From: Gymnopus androsaceus JB14
Lineage: Eukaryota; Basidiomycota; Agaricomycetes; Agaricales; Omphalotaceae
Direction of reading: 5' to 3'
DNA length: 64,000 nt
Assembly (NCBI GenBank): GCA_009733575.1
Contig: ML769505.1
Location: forward strand, 17,567 to 81,566
Both the position numbers and the translations under genes were made by a program. Every line of letters begins with the position of its first letter. Positions within the stretch are counted from its first letter, which is position 1. The notes under the pieces were generated by a model, which did no database searches, was not told where the DNA came from, and saw only the letters and a program-made list of their open reading frames with translations. Shown here one piece after another: positions 12,249 to 23,178 of the stretch.

Positions 12249-13250
12249 TCAGTAGGGAGCATAGTGACGTTGGGCCCTCGAGTCCTGCAAACGGTTTGTA
12301 TATGAGACTTGTGCGTGATGACGGTGAAGATGGATGGAGGCCAGGGAGTCGAGGTCTCTCCAATACTTGAGAAACACGTCCGACTTCCAGCGACCAAGCA
12401 TTTTGACAACATCGGGTGGGATCCCTTGAACTAAGTAGTGGGTCATACCGCCGATGCGGAAGCAGTGGCCGGTCATGCAAGGGATGTTGTGTCTGGACCA
12501 TATCGCATTGCACCATTTTAGAAAGACGGTTTTCGAAAGAACTTCAGCTCGTCATTCTCATCCCAATATGCTACGAGAGGATCATCTGGGCCCAACCTGT
12601 TAACTCGGATGTGTTCCCGCCAAGCTCTCGTGGGACTGGTACGGCCGGGCTGAGGGGAGTAGACAACCTCCTTGCCTCTCGACTGCTTTGTCTTGGTTTT
12701 CGGGAGCCTGAGCTTTCTATCACTGTTCTCGTTGGGGGCTTTCAGGTCCTTGACTGTGGGGAGGTGGGAGGGATTGAAATCTGCGGGGTTGGATGACTGG
12801 GGAAGGATCTCGCCACCTCTAAGTTGGCCATAGAAGCATCCCGCGCTGACCGCTGCCATGGCGTGGTCTAGACCACAAGAGCCTGTTAGATCCAACTCAT
12901 CGAATAGAGTGCTGAGGTGCTCTTTCTTCACGGGAGGTCTCTGCTTGCAGAATGAGGAGGCTAGAGCTTTACGTTCGACGCCATTTGAGAACGTTCCGTA
13001 AGTTGTTTCCTCCTTCCCATGCGAGACCTCTCCTCTGGACCCAGCCCTTGACTGCTGAGACCTTGGCTTTAGCAGTCCCACCAGCTAGTTTCCCAGCGAA
13101 GGAAGCAGCAAAGTTACAGAGTGTGGCCTTGGAGGGAGGGAGCACATCCTCTTCGGTTAGACCTTGCTCAGCTGCCCAGACCAGAAACTCAGACGTATAC
13201 TGTAGTTTCCTCTGTCTGGTCTTGTCCAAGACGGCTGCATCCATCACGTT
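12249..13250 (-). pseudogene. Tyrosine recombinase (YR) of the DIRS-type element
   Basis: The N-terminal core-binding part is at 13247-12969. The catalytic part follows: the first arginine is in QLRGGEILPQ (about 12820). The HXXR box is in GHCFRIGGMTHYL (about 12470), followed by GRWKSDVFLKYWR, which supplies the second-shell Trp and the nucleophilic Tyr. These are the R-H-R-W-Y positions of tyrosine recombinases, which integrate circular DNA intermediates of such elements. The parts lie in different frames, with frameshifts near 13000 and 12520, so the gene is broken here. It lies directly downstream of RNase H, as in Ngaro/DIRS elements. Confidence 0.8.
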
Positions 13251-13605
13251 TCTAGCGTTCTGGTCGAGAGTGGTTATTGGATTGGCTGGGGGGACATTCT
13301 CGTTTTTGTCAAAATGAACTCGGCGAGGAGGCTTGATTCGAGGATTGTTCTGGTTGTTATTGGGGATGAATTTGGATCGGAATGGTGGTATTGTGTGGTG
13401 ATTGTTGAGTGTGATGGAAAACGCGAATCAGCTGGTCGCTTTCAGGTGGTGGTATAGAAGAGAGAGAGTCACAATATGTGACTGTTACCTGTCTCGGTCA
13501 TCCTTAGGTGATCTAGTGGTTACTACTCTCAATCGGTAGCAGTTGTAGCCTGTAAATACGTGTATTAGGTAGTATAGATTCATTATATGAGTACAGGTGA
13601 TATTG

Positions 13606-15529
13606 CTATTGAGAATTGAGGCGAGGATTGTTGGGTTGGATTGAGTTGTGGATATAAGGTTTAAGGTGTCGCGGTACGGAGGGAGGGTGAGCGTGAAGTT
13701 GTTTTTGCAGGGGGAATGCGCCTCTCGATGGTGCGTCTGCTGGATTGTCATGGGTGGATACCCATACGCAGTCTATCCACACCCTGAATTCCTGCATAAG
13801 CTCAATAATCTTCCTGAGAATCAGGTTGATTTTGTAGCCCCTTAAGCTGCCCTTCTTGAGAGCTCCTACAACACCGATGTTGTTAGAACGGAGGTGAACG
13901 CGAACGGTTTGAAAGCCTGATGAGATGAGGGTCCGTAGAGCGAGTTCTACTGCGACCATCTCCCGCCAGCCTATATGGCGCTCCGCATCTGTCCAACCCG
14001 TCCTGTATTCCCATGCGAGCCATTTTCCATCCAGGATAAGTCCAATCCCCCAAGATGTTGAGGCATCCACAAAGAGGTCGATGTCGATGAGGTCAGGGAG
14101 CTTAATTATCTCCATTCCAATGAACGGCTGGTGTAGGAGGTCGTATTCCACCAGTCGATGTCTTCCTGGAGTTTTGCCTGGGATGGAATGGGGAATGAAG
14201 CGTTTGGCGGATTTGAATCCAGAGCGAAAGTTGAAGAGATTGATCAGTCTCGTCTTCCCAGTGGGAACGACGAAGTGCAATGTGGTTGAGCGTCCCGATG
14301 AGTTCTTCTACTTTATCCACGAACTGGCGTTCCTTCGCAACCCATGGGGCTAACCAAGCGATGTATTTCTCCTTCTTCTCATCTGGAAGCTGTACTGTCT
14401 TTTCCTCAATGTGCCAGAGGAAGCTGATGTACTTGAAGAAGGATGTGAAAGGAACAAATTTGCTCGGCGCCCATGGCCATCCTAGAATTGCAGCGGTGGA
14501 CCAATAAGTGTGAAGGTGAAGGAGCCGTCTTCATTCTGTCCCTTCGGGTACCGGAAGAAGACAAAATTGTCTACCCATTTCAGTAGGGCCTCTATGCCTC
14601 TGAATTTGAGAATCCAGGCCATTGCGTCTGCAACATGACCCCAGATGCCCGGCGCAGGTCTCTTTCCGAAATTGAGCATGAGGTCAAGGTGGATAAGACC
14701 ATTGAGCATAAGTGCAACAAATCGACAGGTGGAGGGGTGGATGGGGATGTTTCAAAATGCTGCATTGACGTCGAATATTGCAGCTTGAGTACCTGTTGTA
14801 TCAGAAGTGTTAGAGAGATTCGTTGGGATTATCAGTGACGTTGTCTACCTGTAGGGGCTACAGCTACCATCAGATAGCATTCTGAGAAGGATCCCCAGTC
14901 GCAGGGAAAGTCATTCGCGTCTATGAGGGTGTTGATGGAGATTTCCGATACATCAAATTCAATAGGAGGGAGAGGGTGACTATTGGTAGGGAGAGGATGG
15001 GTAGCGCGCGCGGAAAGTCAGGAGGTAGGGTTTTTTGTGGGAAGGAGTGGTCAATTACAATGCGGAATTTGCCAGGTCGTTGTTCAACGATGGCCATGGG
15101 AGCTGTGGTGAAGTTACCAATCTGAGCCTGAAGCTCATCGGGATGGAACAGACGTGAGATTCTGCCCAATTCCATCTCTTGTGCAAATTTTGCACATATG
15201 ACACTAGTGTGTTGTTCTGTTTTGAAGTGATTAGGCAGGATGTAAGTCGAAGCGAGTGAATAGTTGTCGAGGCCAATGCGGAAACCTTCTTCAAGATCTT
15301 TCGGAATCTTGGCGAACTTCTGAGGGGCATTGGATTCCTCCAGAAGTTGCTTCCACGCCTCGGGTATGAGATGTGTGGAGAAGCAAATATCATTAGCGTG
15401 GGTGCTCCTGGGCTCCGTGTTCCGAGGATCCACATAATCAGCACTTGTGGGTGAACGTGCAGTGTGATTTGGTACAGGCGGAGGGACCATTGAAGCTGAC
15501 GCAATAGGTGTTTCCGTCTGAGTCCACAT
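13606..15529 (-). pseudogene. Reverse transcriptase and RNase H of the DIRS-type element
   Basis: The RT begins at 15529, overlapping the end of gag in another frame. Recognisable motifs are GKFRIVIDHSFP (about 15060), the palm motif IFDVNAAF followed by NIPIHP (about 14770), and WVDNFVFFR (about 14570), which corresponds to the catalytic VDDF box with Asp changed to Asn. A TGA sits between AAF and NIP, where other family members usually have Arg. RNase H (about 14130-13730) shows DLFVDASTSWGIGL, WREMVAVELAL, LRSNNIG (Asp of SDN lost) and THDNPADAPSRG. Two catalytic acids are therefore replaced, and frameshifts occur near 15000 and 14300. An intron-like GT-AG segment lies near 14860-14800. 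Confidence 0.8.
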
Positions 15530-16278
15530 ATTGTTGACTGGACTTACGCAAGAAATTGGAGGATTTTGGCTTATGGAAATTGCAGTTGTGGTCGTAGGAA
15601 CCGCAGAGGTAACATTTGCACTTGGTACCTGTGCGCGAGTTCTCTTTCGAGGACAATTCTCCGTCGCGAAAGGAACGCTTCTGGCCGTTTCCTTGACCCC
15701 TGGAGGATGGTTGTGAGGATGTGTTTGGCTGCTTCTGGTTCTTCCGCTGAGCCTCTTCCTCCTTCACCTTAAGCGTCTGCCAGGAGAGGAGCGATTCTTG
15801 GAAGAGACCTGAGTGGAAGAGGTCGACACGGATGTTGTTGTTAGGGAAAGTGAACCATTGGGGGTAGGCTCTGTCCACGTAGATCTTGTAGATGTCGAAG
15901 CCGAGCTCAAAGTCAGACCGATCCCAAACCATGTCAAACATTGCCTGGAACATGTCAGCAATAGCAAGAGTGGGCTTGTGCCCTGGGGCAGATGCTCCTT
16001 TAGGAATGAAGTGCTGGCGGACTGCTCTGGGTAGGCCACGGGAAATGCTATTGAAGTCGTTCATGTCTATCTGAGACAACGGGATTTTGGTGAATGACCT
16101 CGATTTCACCTTGATACCACCTGAACCATCAAGGATGATAGCACTAGCAGCCGCGGACTCAACAGGTTTCAGGGTTGAGTCGGCGTAATGAGATGCAAAG
16201 TAAGCCATCGGGATGAAGGTCTTCATACCATTTTGAAGGGTGGAGGCGACGAGGTTATTGGCGCAGCCATAGCAGCTA
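15438..16278 (-). pseudogene. gag, C-terminal part, of the DIRS-type element
   Basis: The open frame runs from the insertion border of the 6.1-kb element to the stop at 15438. It carries a conserved block with QIDMNDFNSISRGLPRAVR and DMFQAMFDMVWDRSDFELGF. It ends with cysteine/histidine clusters, CYLCGSYDHNCNFH and CTKSHCTFTHKC, which are zinc-knuckle-like RNA-binding motifs typical of gag in this group. It joins in frame to 22359-22723 when the element and one target copy are taken out. Confidence 0.8.
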
Positions 16279-16636
16279 GCGAAACACATCAGCTTGGGGA
16301 ATTGCCCAAAGTCTGATGTGATCAACAAGCAATTGCCCAAGCCCCAAATATAGGGCAGCTGCCAAAGCTACAAGCTCTTCGTCAATTGCCCAAGAGAATC
16401 ATCTGGCATATTTATCAGCACTGATAACCCAATGGTTTCATTATCAACTACCGTGCTCCGTGCCGAGATAGATGGACCGGACCATCTTACGGATCTAACC
16501 CGGAGCAGTGCTTGATCTGAGTAAAATAGTGGCAGCGTAAAGGTTTGAACCCTCATTGCTTTCAGTATTAATCTCATGATACCTAGGTGGAAACGGGACG
16601 CGCTAACAACTATGCCATTTGACCGATACTTAGCTT
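16279..16636. repeat. Left terminal inverted repeat of the Pack-type element
   Basis: Matches the reverse complement of about 22000-22358. Shared landmarks are ACATCAG, TGCCCAAAGTCTGATGTGA, ATATAGGGCA, GATCATCTGGCATATTT and TTAATCTCATGAT. Its inner end, on the minus strand near 16635-16535, has tRNA-promoter-like words (TGGCATAGTTG and GGTTCAAACC). Confidence 0.8.
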
Positions 16637-16759
16637 GCGATGTCATCGGAATATAGCACCTTTGTGACCAAACAGTATATATTATTTATTAATAAATTGA
16701 ATATAAATTGATAATTGTTATTATAAACTCTGGAATTACCTGCAGCATCTACTCTAATT

Positions 16760-18957
16760 GTGTATAGCAACATCGGACCAGAAGGTTCATTCCATCCCTG
16801 TTCACCAAGACCCACATCGTTTTTGGATTTTGTGGACAAGGACCATTTGGAGACGCAAGAAGACGGAGATTTGAGTTTGACAGAGGTCGCCGAGCTCCCA
16901 GCCCGAACTATGTCACGTCCACACAGCGGATTCTGGTTCAATCTCCTCTCCTTCTGCTCCGGGACCTCGTCAGACTCGGAACCATCTGCGTCGTTATCCC
17001 CACTATCAGACGGTAAGGAAGAAGACACCGGATAATTTCTGGTTGGCCTTGGCCGTGGTGCAGACAAGATCGAGCTGCTATCCTGGGTGGTAAAGTCTGG
17101 AATCCTGATCTTGAGAAGACACGGTCGCTATACTCTGGGAGCGAATGAACTTGCGCTTGGGAGAAGCTGATTGTTTATATTTAGCATAGGAGAACAAATC
17201 CCTCGGTAAGCGGGATATCTTGGAATCTGTTGATGTCTGGGTTTGCGAAGTCGATAAGAGCCCAAGCCTTGAGATCTCGATATGAGACAGTCTCAGAGTC
17301 AATGAGTGAGGGCGAGAAGGAGGAGTAGCGGTCTTTGCAGACAATGGTTTAGGCGCCGTGGATGTAGAAATCTTGGACAAACCCTTCGCCGCCTTCGGAG
17401 TCCCAGCAAGTTTCGCATCCTCGTCAGCAATTTGACGCTCGAGCACCTCAAATGGAATGTCAGCAATATCTCCATCCGAGTAATCTGCATCAACGCTCAA
17501 AGAGCATCTTGAGTCCTTGCTCAGGATCTTTATTTGCGAGGATATAAGTCCATAAGCAAGTTCGTTCCGTCCTCTACCTCGATTCGAGTGATGTTGGATA
17601 TGATTGAATCGCAGGTTCCAAGCGGGTGCACTGCGGGGATTTCTTCCCTCAAAGTGAACGAGGTGAAGGTGGAGATTTAGGCAAGGCCAACTTCTGCTTC
17701 TTCGCAGCAGACGACTCTGAAACATCGTAGCCACAGGTACGCATCCTAGACGTGGCTGGAACGAAAAAGATGTCCTCCGTCCAATTCCACTACAACATAG
17801 TTGCTGACGGAGTCCAGCGTCAATGCAGTTCTGGTTGCATATCCGCTATCTCCTCATGCTGCGTCTCCGAGGTACCTTCAAGGGAAGGTTTCGAAAATGC
17901 ATGCTCGAATGACCTCCTTCTTCCAATACTTGACTTTGCCCTGATTATCCGTATCTGCAAGAAATGAGATGCTATCCTTCTCCGGATCCCTCAAGGCATT
18001 TGCACCGCCCTTCTTTGTATCTTTGAACGAAGCTGGCACGGGCTGAAGCCAGATATTGCCGATTTTCCAAACGAGTTGGAGAGCTTCGTTGTCCTTCATC
18101 ATACAGTCACTGCGGATTAAGCTTGCGCATATGGAGGTACGCGTTGGCTGTGACAAAGAACGTATGAACATGGCATTTGAGGTTTTGAATGTCCGAGGTG
18201 TTGAACAGGAAGGAATGCTCAGTATATCCTCGTTGTCAGGATGCCTGATAATGTCGGGATGTGAGTGGAAGTATCAATATTTCGGCGATGGATGGATCGG
18301 TTGGGGTCAGAGGAAGCGGTGAAAAAATGATATGACCATGTCGTGCCCGAAAAGACCTTAAAAATGTGCTGAGTATCTGCAGACATCTGAGATTAAAACC
18401 AAAAGCTCACTTTGTAAAATTTCGCTTATCACAATCGGAGTCGGAGTGATAGAGAAAGTTGTCGCTGTGGAACAAAAGGAAGAAGGCAGCTTGAGAATGC
18501 ATTGGACAACGGGCGCTATGTCCATGATCATTGTCCAGCATGGCTCACCAAGTACAGAGGTGACTCTGGATAGCTCTCGAACTGCAGCTAATTGAAAAAA
18601 AATACATGTTAAAGGCTATCTCCAGCAAAAATTGAAAAGCTACGCACAACTCGTACCAGTCGAAGCTCCTACAATAGAGTCCAAAATCCTATCACAGTCT
18701 TTCGTATTAACATCGGGGGGATCTTTGATCGTATATTGCGTTGGGAGACTTTTAAGGCTTTGCCTACTGTACGATGATGACAAGGAAGCGGAATTGGAGG
18801 CAAGGCCGAGGAAAAGCGGAGGAGTTTGAGAAAAAGTCAGTATGTTCATCATCATCGATGACAGAGTCAGAGCAGAGTTGTACTCAGATATAGAATCCAT
18901 GAGGGTTATGGACGGTAATTCAGCATGTTGAATGTTGAGGGCAAAGTTGAACGCCAA
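16760..18957 (-). pseudogene. Multi-exon hypothetical gene or gene fragments inside the Pack-type element
   Basis: Not recognised. A plausible start is at 18957 (MAFNFALNIQHAELPSITLM). The first intron is at about 18650-18595, followed by an exon with LGEPCWTMIMDIAPVVQ (about 18560-18500). Further open stretches are at 18171-17880, 17734-17080 and 17067-16760, rich in Ser, Lys and Arg. The second exon has a diverged inverted copy on the plus strand at about 19625-19790. Frames do not all join cleanly. Given the P4-ATPase pieces elsewhere in the element, this is likely to be captured host sequence, but I cannot name its source. Confidence 0.35.
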
Positions 18958-20340
18958 TGAATCACGTTCGGAAACGTGGTCCGTGGGCGCTTAACAAGTG
19001 TTTCTTTCGAGCTCATCGTTCAAAACAACGGTCTCGAGCAGTAAGATGATACTGGATACCATCCGGACGCATCGGAATCGATTTGGTACATATATCTAGT
19101 CATTTATATCGCAGAATTTTATTCAATTACCTAAATACGCTTGATATTAGTTGGTACGGGTGCCCTCGACGCGTTTGAATATCACCACGGTTTGCTTATC
19201 TGCTCAATTAACAGCGCTCTGGAGCCATTATACACTCCATTTTAGTGTGTGCCAGTAGTAATACACTGGAAGTACACTATATGGTGAAATCTCATTTAGT
19301 GTGTGCACTGGTATAATCCTCAACATTGTTTAACGTGCCTTCTATGTACTAACTTTACTTGAAAGTAAGTAAAACCGTGTCGAGTTAGCTTGACTGATCC
19401 GGATAGCTCAAATTTCACTCATTATGGGTATATAGTGCCCGATAACCCATTCCAAAACGTTGAGGGCAATATCTTAGTTTTTACATTGTCGAGCTCACTG
19501 TTATGCACAGTGAACTGAATTATTCGTGCAATCTAATCATACTGTGGGGAATTTTGCTTGAATATTTACGCCATTTTCACGCAAAAACTAGGATATATCA
19601 CTAAGAACAATATCCGGTGGGTCCGAGAGCTACCCTACATCATCTTCATACTCGGTGAGCCGTGCTAAATGATGATTGTCAACAAAGCGCCTGTTGTCCA
19701 ACGCATTCTCATGCTGCCTCCTTCCTTTCATGCGACAACTTTCTCTATTACCCCCACTTTGAACGACAGCCCAATCACCCTTCTTTTCTATTCCAATTTG
19801 CCATTGCCGTTAGAAGGATTCCTACAGCTACTGGGAGGGTATGTCTAGGCGTTCAGACATCTTTTTGCAACAAGCAGGTTACTTCTCCGAAGCATGCAGT
19901 ATGTCACTGTTCACCGTCCATGATGATTAAGCGTCGAAGCTTCTACTAGCAGGGAAGGATCAAGAGAGGAACTATAAACGCTTCCCGATTTTGGTTCATC
20001 TCATTCACGCTTCTCCACTTCTCCCTCCGCACAGTATTACGCACCAATGGCCGGTGGGCTTGCTCAACCCATTCATCATTCAGGAGGGCACTGCTTTATA
20101 TGGCCTCTTACCGTGATTGCGAACCGCATTTCCGAAAGTGATTCGTTGGCATTTAACTTCACTCTCGACACTCATTCCCTCCATCCAAGACTCTCCTAAA
20201 CGTCTTCAGGCCCATGGTATGTCTTTTTTTGTTTGTTTCTCTAAAGGTTTCTTACTTGACTACAGCTTCACTTTCTCAAGAAAGCAACCCGTCACTTTTT
20301 TCCAAACCTGCATTCCTAACGAACCGGGCCGCATCCTACA

Positions 20341-21150
20341 TGGCCATGAAACGGCTCAGACTCGCTTTCGATGACTGCTACGATTCCAACAGTCCTCCAG
20401 GTCGAGCTCAGCGTGCACTTGAAAGGGAGAGGATGAAACAAATCATGGAAAAAGACTCAAAAAGAGGTTTAGGTGACAGTGAAATTGGTCAGGTCGCAAA
20501 GAGAGGTCAAAGGGACGATAATGAGCCGCCTTTGAAGAAAGTTTTCCCCAAACGGATGGTGTCTGGACGAAGTGGCAATTTGTTTTTGCGGCCAAACCCC
20601 ATGAGCTTTGCTGCTCGGGCATGGGCAAATCTACTTGTGTCTGACAATGGTTCGTCAGACGACGACAAGGGCCCAGATACCCCGGAAGATTCACTATCCC
20701 CACCTGCGATAGTGACAGTGGAACTAGAAGAATGGGAACAAGGACCTTTGCTCATCGTCACAGCACCAGCAATCCTTCCCACTTACAAGCCATCTCCTTT
20801 TAGTTTTGCTCGCCGTCACTGGTCTTCATTGTCTGCAACAAGCATCTATGCTCTATTCATCAGTCCCATCCAAAACTCCTCCGATCCGCTCGTTGCCAAC
20901 TAGCTCTCGGCTCAGCAACCCCTGCTTCCTCGACCCTACGAATCATCCTCTCCTCGAGCCAGCCAACGGCCCAGCTCTCCAGCTAAAGAAAAAATATCCA
21001 GACCAGAAAACCACCTATGGGCATTCGACGGTGCGAGGGGGAGTAAAGATTGGCGATTTGCAAGGCTGGTGTTGGATAGCGAGTTGACACGGGGTCTAGC
21101 AAGGCAGCAGAAGGATTGTCTTTTTGAATGGGAGTACGAGAACAAAACGA
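20341..21150 (+). pseudogene. Hypothetical reading frame inside the Pack-type element
   Basis: Begins with ATG at 20341 or 20347 (MAMKRLRLAFDDCYDSNSPP). It is charged and low in hydrophobic segments, with an acidic Ser-Asp tract at about 20650. Coding-like sequence continues in another frame to about 21150 (WAFDGARGSKDWRFARLVLD). I do not recognise it. A GT at about 21150 precedes the P4-ATPase pieces. It could be a second captured host gene or part of a chimeric transcript. Confidence 0.35.
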
Positions 21151-21415
21151 GGTACGTTTTAATCGATACTCTTCTCCTGACTAGTCTTTACTGACCCTTT
21201 CCCGTTGTCCATTTCCTCCATTGACTTCAGGGACTCTCCTAATTTATTTATTTTTGTTTATTGCCGTGACAGTTTAATCAATTCTACTTCCTCGTATCAG
21301 AGACTTCCAGCTACCCATTGTTGTTTTTCCTCGGCCTCAAACCGCCGCGCAGGATACTACGACTACTCAGAGGCAGTACGTTCCGCACAAATATCGTGAT
21401 TCTCAACTCCTAGTT

Positions 21416-21712
21416 TCCTGTTGATGTTGTAGTGTTGGCGACTTCGGATCCGGACATCATGTTTCATCTCGAGACTGACCACTTGGACGGAGAGACGAAT
21501 CTCAAATAACGGTCGTCTGTCAAGGTTACCATAGGCATCACTTCTAGGGTGGATATTGAGTCATTTTCATGGGTGCCGATGCTGAACAGATTTTTCCGCG
21601 CGCACTGGTGTGTCATCCTGTGTTGGCGGATAAGCCAGAGCCAGATAGGGATCCGCATCATCTGGAATACAAGGCGGAGTCTCCTGATGAAGGTGATCTT
21701 GGAGTTGTTGGT
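21416..21712 (+). pseudogene. Two captured fragments of a P4-type ATPase (phospholipid flippase)
   Basis: Fragment one (21416-21506) reads [20 protein letters not shown] followed by HLDGETNLK. This is the A-domain loop of P4 ATPases, which contains the DGET motif. A stop follows at 21507. Fragment two (about 21575-21712) has LVCHPVLADKPEPD and EYKAESPDEGDLGVVG, matching the nucleotide-binding-domain region with the AL-CHTV and YKAESPDE motifs. In a complete flippase these two motifs are several hundred residues apart, with the phosphorylated DKTGT site between them. Here about 70 bases separate them and no DKTGT is seen. The enzyme moves phospholipids across membranes at the cost of ATP. These remnants cannot do so and mark gene capture by the element. 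Confidence 0.8.
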
Positions 21713-21999
21713 ATCACGAAGACGACTCATTATTTACTGACTTTTTGGCATAGACTGGGCTGCTAGCAAGGGAGTGGTGCGTGTTTCCTTTCAAAGCTCA
21801 GATTTCTTTTACTGATTCCTGCATGTCAGAATATGTTCCGATTTGTGTTGATGGACTCCGATGGAGGGTATCATGAATTTATGTATGGTTATTCAATATA
21901 TGTTTATTCAATATATAATAAATATAAAATGATGACTATTTCTATTTATGTGCTCAAGAAGTTGGTGTGATAGATCAATTACACCCCATAGTATGTATC

Positions 22000-22358
22000 G
22001 CTCAAATGGCAAACATGTTAATGCGTCCTGTTTCTATGCATAGATCATGAGATTAATATCGGTAGCGCTGAGAGTTCTAATCCTCATGCTACCAATATTT
22101 TACTCAGGTCAAGCACCATCCCGGGCCAGATCCGTAAGGTGTCCGGCTCATCCGTCTCATCACGGAGTACAGTAATTGATAATGATTTAATCGCAATGGT
22201 CCGGTTAATCAGCGTTGACAAATATGCCAGATGATCCCCTTGAGTATTTGCCCAAGGGATTGTACCATTGCAAGTTGCCCTATATTCAGCTGCTTGGGGA
22301 ATTATCCTTGCTGATCACATCAGACTTTGGGCAGTTCACCAAGACTGATGTGATCAGG
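22000..22358. repeat. Right terminal inverted repeat of the Pack-type element
   Basis: Reverse complement of the left repeat at roughly 75-80% identity by eye, which makes it an old copy. Similarity fades inside about 22000. Confidence 0.8.
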
Positions 22359-23156
22359 TAGCTGCTACAGGTGATTGGCGATGCTCTCCAAGCGGAAGGG
22401 CTCTGTGTAGGAGTACAGCTGGGCCCTGCTCGGATCGCACCAACTACCTTTGAGGTCTCCTTCCTCGTCCCCGTTCGCCGAATCTTCGCCAACAGGCAAC
22501 CCAGGATCCTGGGTGGCCTGATGGTTTGGAGTATGGGTCTCCCGTCTGCGGGGAGAGTGGGAGCGGCGATCCGAGACATCTCAGCGTTGTGAACAAGGTG
22601 AACGAGGAGGGGGTAGAGGTGCCTGGAAAGGGCTTCGAAGAGGTGGAGCTGAACCATGTCCAGATCCTCGGAGACGTCGCTCAAAGGCTGACCCGCAAGA
22701 GTGGGAGGAGCCTGGGTGAGAACCTAGAGGAGAAACTAGGTTAGTGCATGTTCAGGAAGAAACATATGTGCGCGAGTCAAGGAGAAATGTCATGATGGAA
22801 CATCAAGGAGAAACAATGTAAATGTCAAGGAGAAATGATGAGTCATTGAGGAGAAACAATGGAGAATTAAAAAACCTCACCATGTTGTCCCTGGGCTGGG
22901 TGACTATCCTGCCCGCGTCTTGAAGCTGAGAGCCGAGATCCTGGCCACCGTATTCCATGTTGAATGCGGTTGGGGTCAGAATCCCACCCCAGCTGCTTGC
23001 GGTGAGTGGAGGAGCTAAACGGCCCAAGCCAGATGGTTGTACTTGCGAGGGAGGAGTAGGGGGCACCAGTGGTGCACGGATCCCGTTCCAAGGAGAGACT
23101 GGAGGTGGTCGGATACCATGGAATGGGGGAGGAGCAGGTGGCACGGAGAGAGGTGC
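22359..23156 (-). pseudogene. gag, middle part, of the DIRS-type element
   Basis: Two exons, 23156-22881 and 22723-22359, are separated by a 157-base intron (22880-22724, GTGAGG...CTCTAG) that keeps phase. The intron contains short repeats of a CTCCTTGA/CTCCTCAA type. The first exon is proline-rich. The segment is bounded on the right by the TCTG target site of the LTR retrotransposon and on the left by the TAGCTGCTA target site of the 6.1-kb element. Confidence 0.75.
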
Positions 23157-23178
23157 TCTGTGTCGCGCTTCATACGCA

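Larger units (their letters stand above)
16279..22358. mobile_element. 6.1-kb Pack-MULE-like element with long terminal inverted repeats
   Basis: Terminal inverted repeats of about 355 bp (16279-16636 and about 22000-22358) enclose the element. The sequence TAGCAGCTA (16270-16278) and TAGCTGCTA (22359-22367) flank it, a 9-bp target duplication with one mismatch, as made by Mutator-type transposases. Taking out the element with one 9-mer restores the gag frame of the host retroelement on both sides. No transposase is visible. The interior instead holds gene-like fragments, including two from a P4-type ATPase, and an inverted duplication of an unknown gene segment. Long inverted repeats, 9-bp target, no transposase and captured gene pieces together define the Pack-MULE type. 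One caution: the two 9-mers are reverse complements of each other, so they could also be the outermost part of the inverted repeats. Confidence 0.7.

Noticed and set aside
11752..12516. A 254-codon minus-strand frame starting at 12516
   Set aside because: Only its start overlaps the recombinase in another frame; the rest runs through the 3' untranslated region and repeat A of the element and has low-complexity composition.
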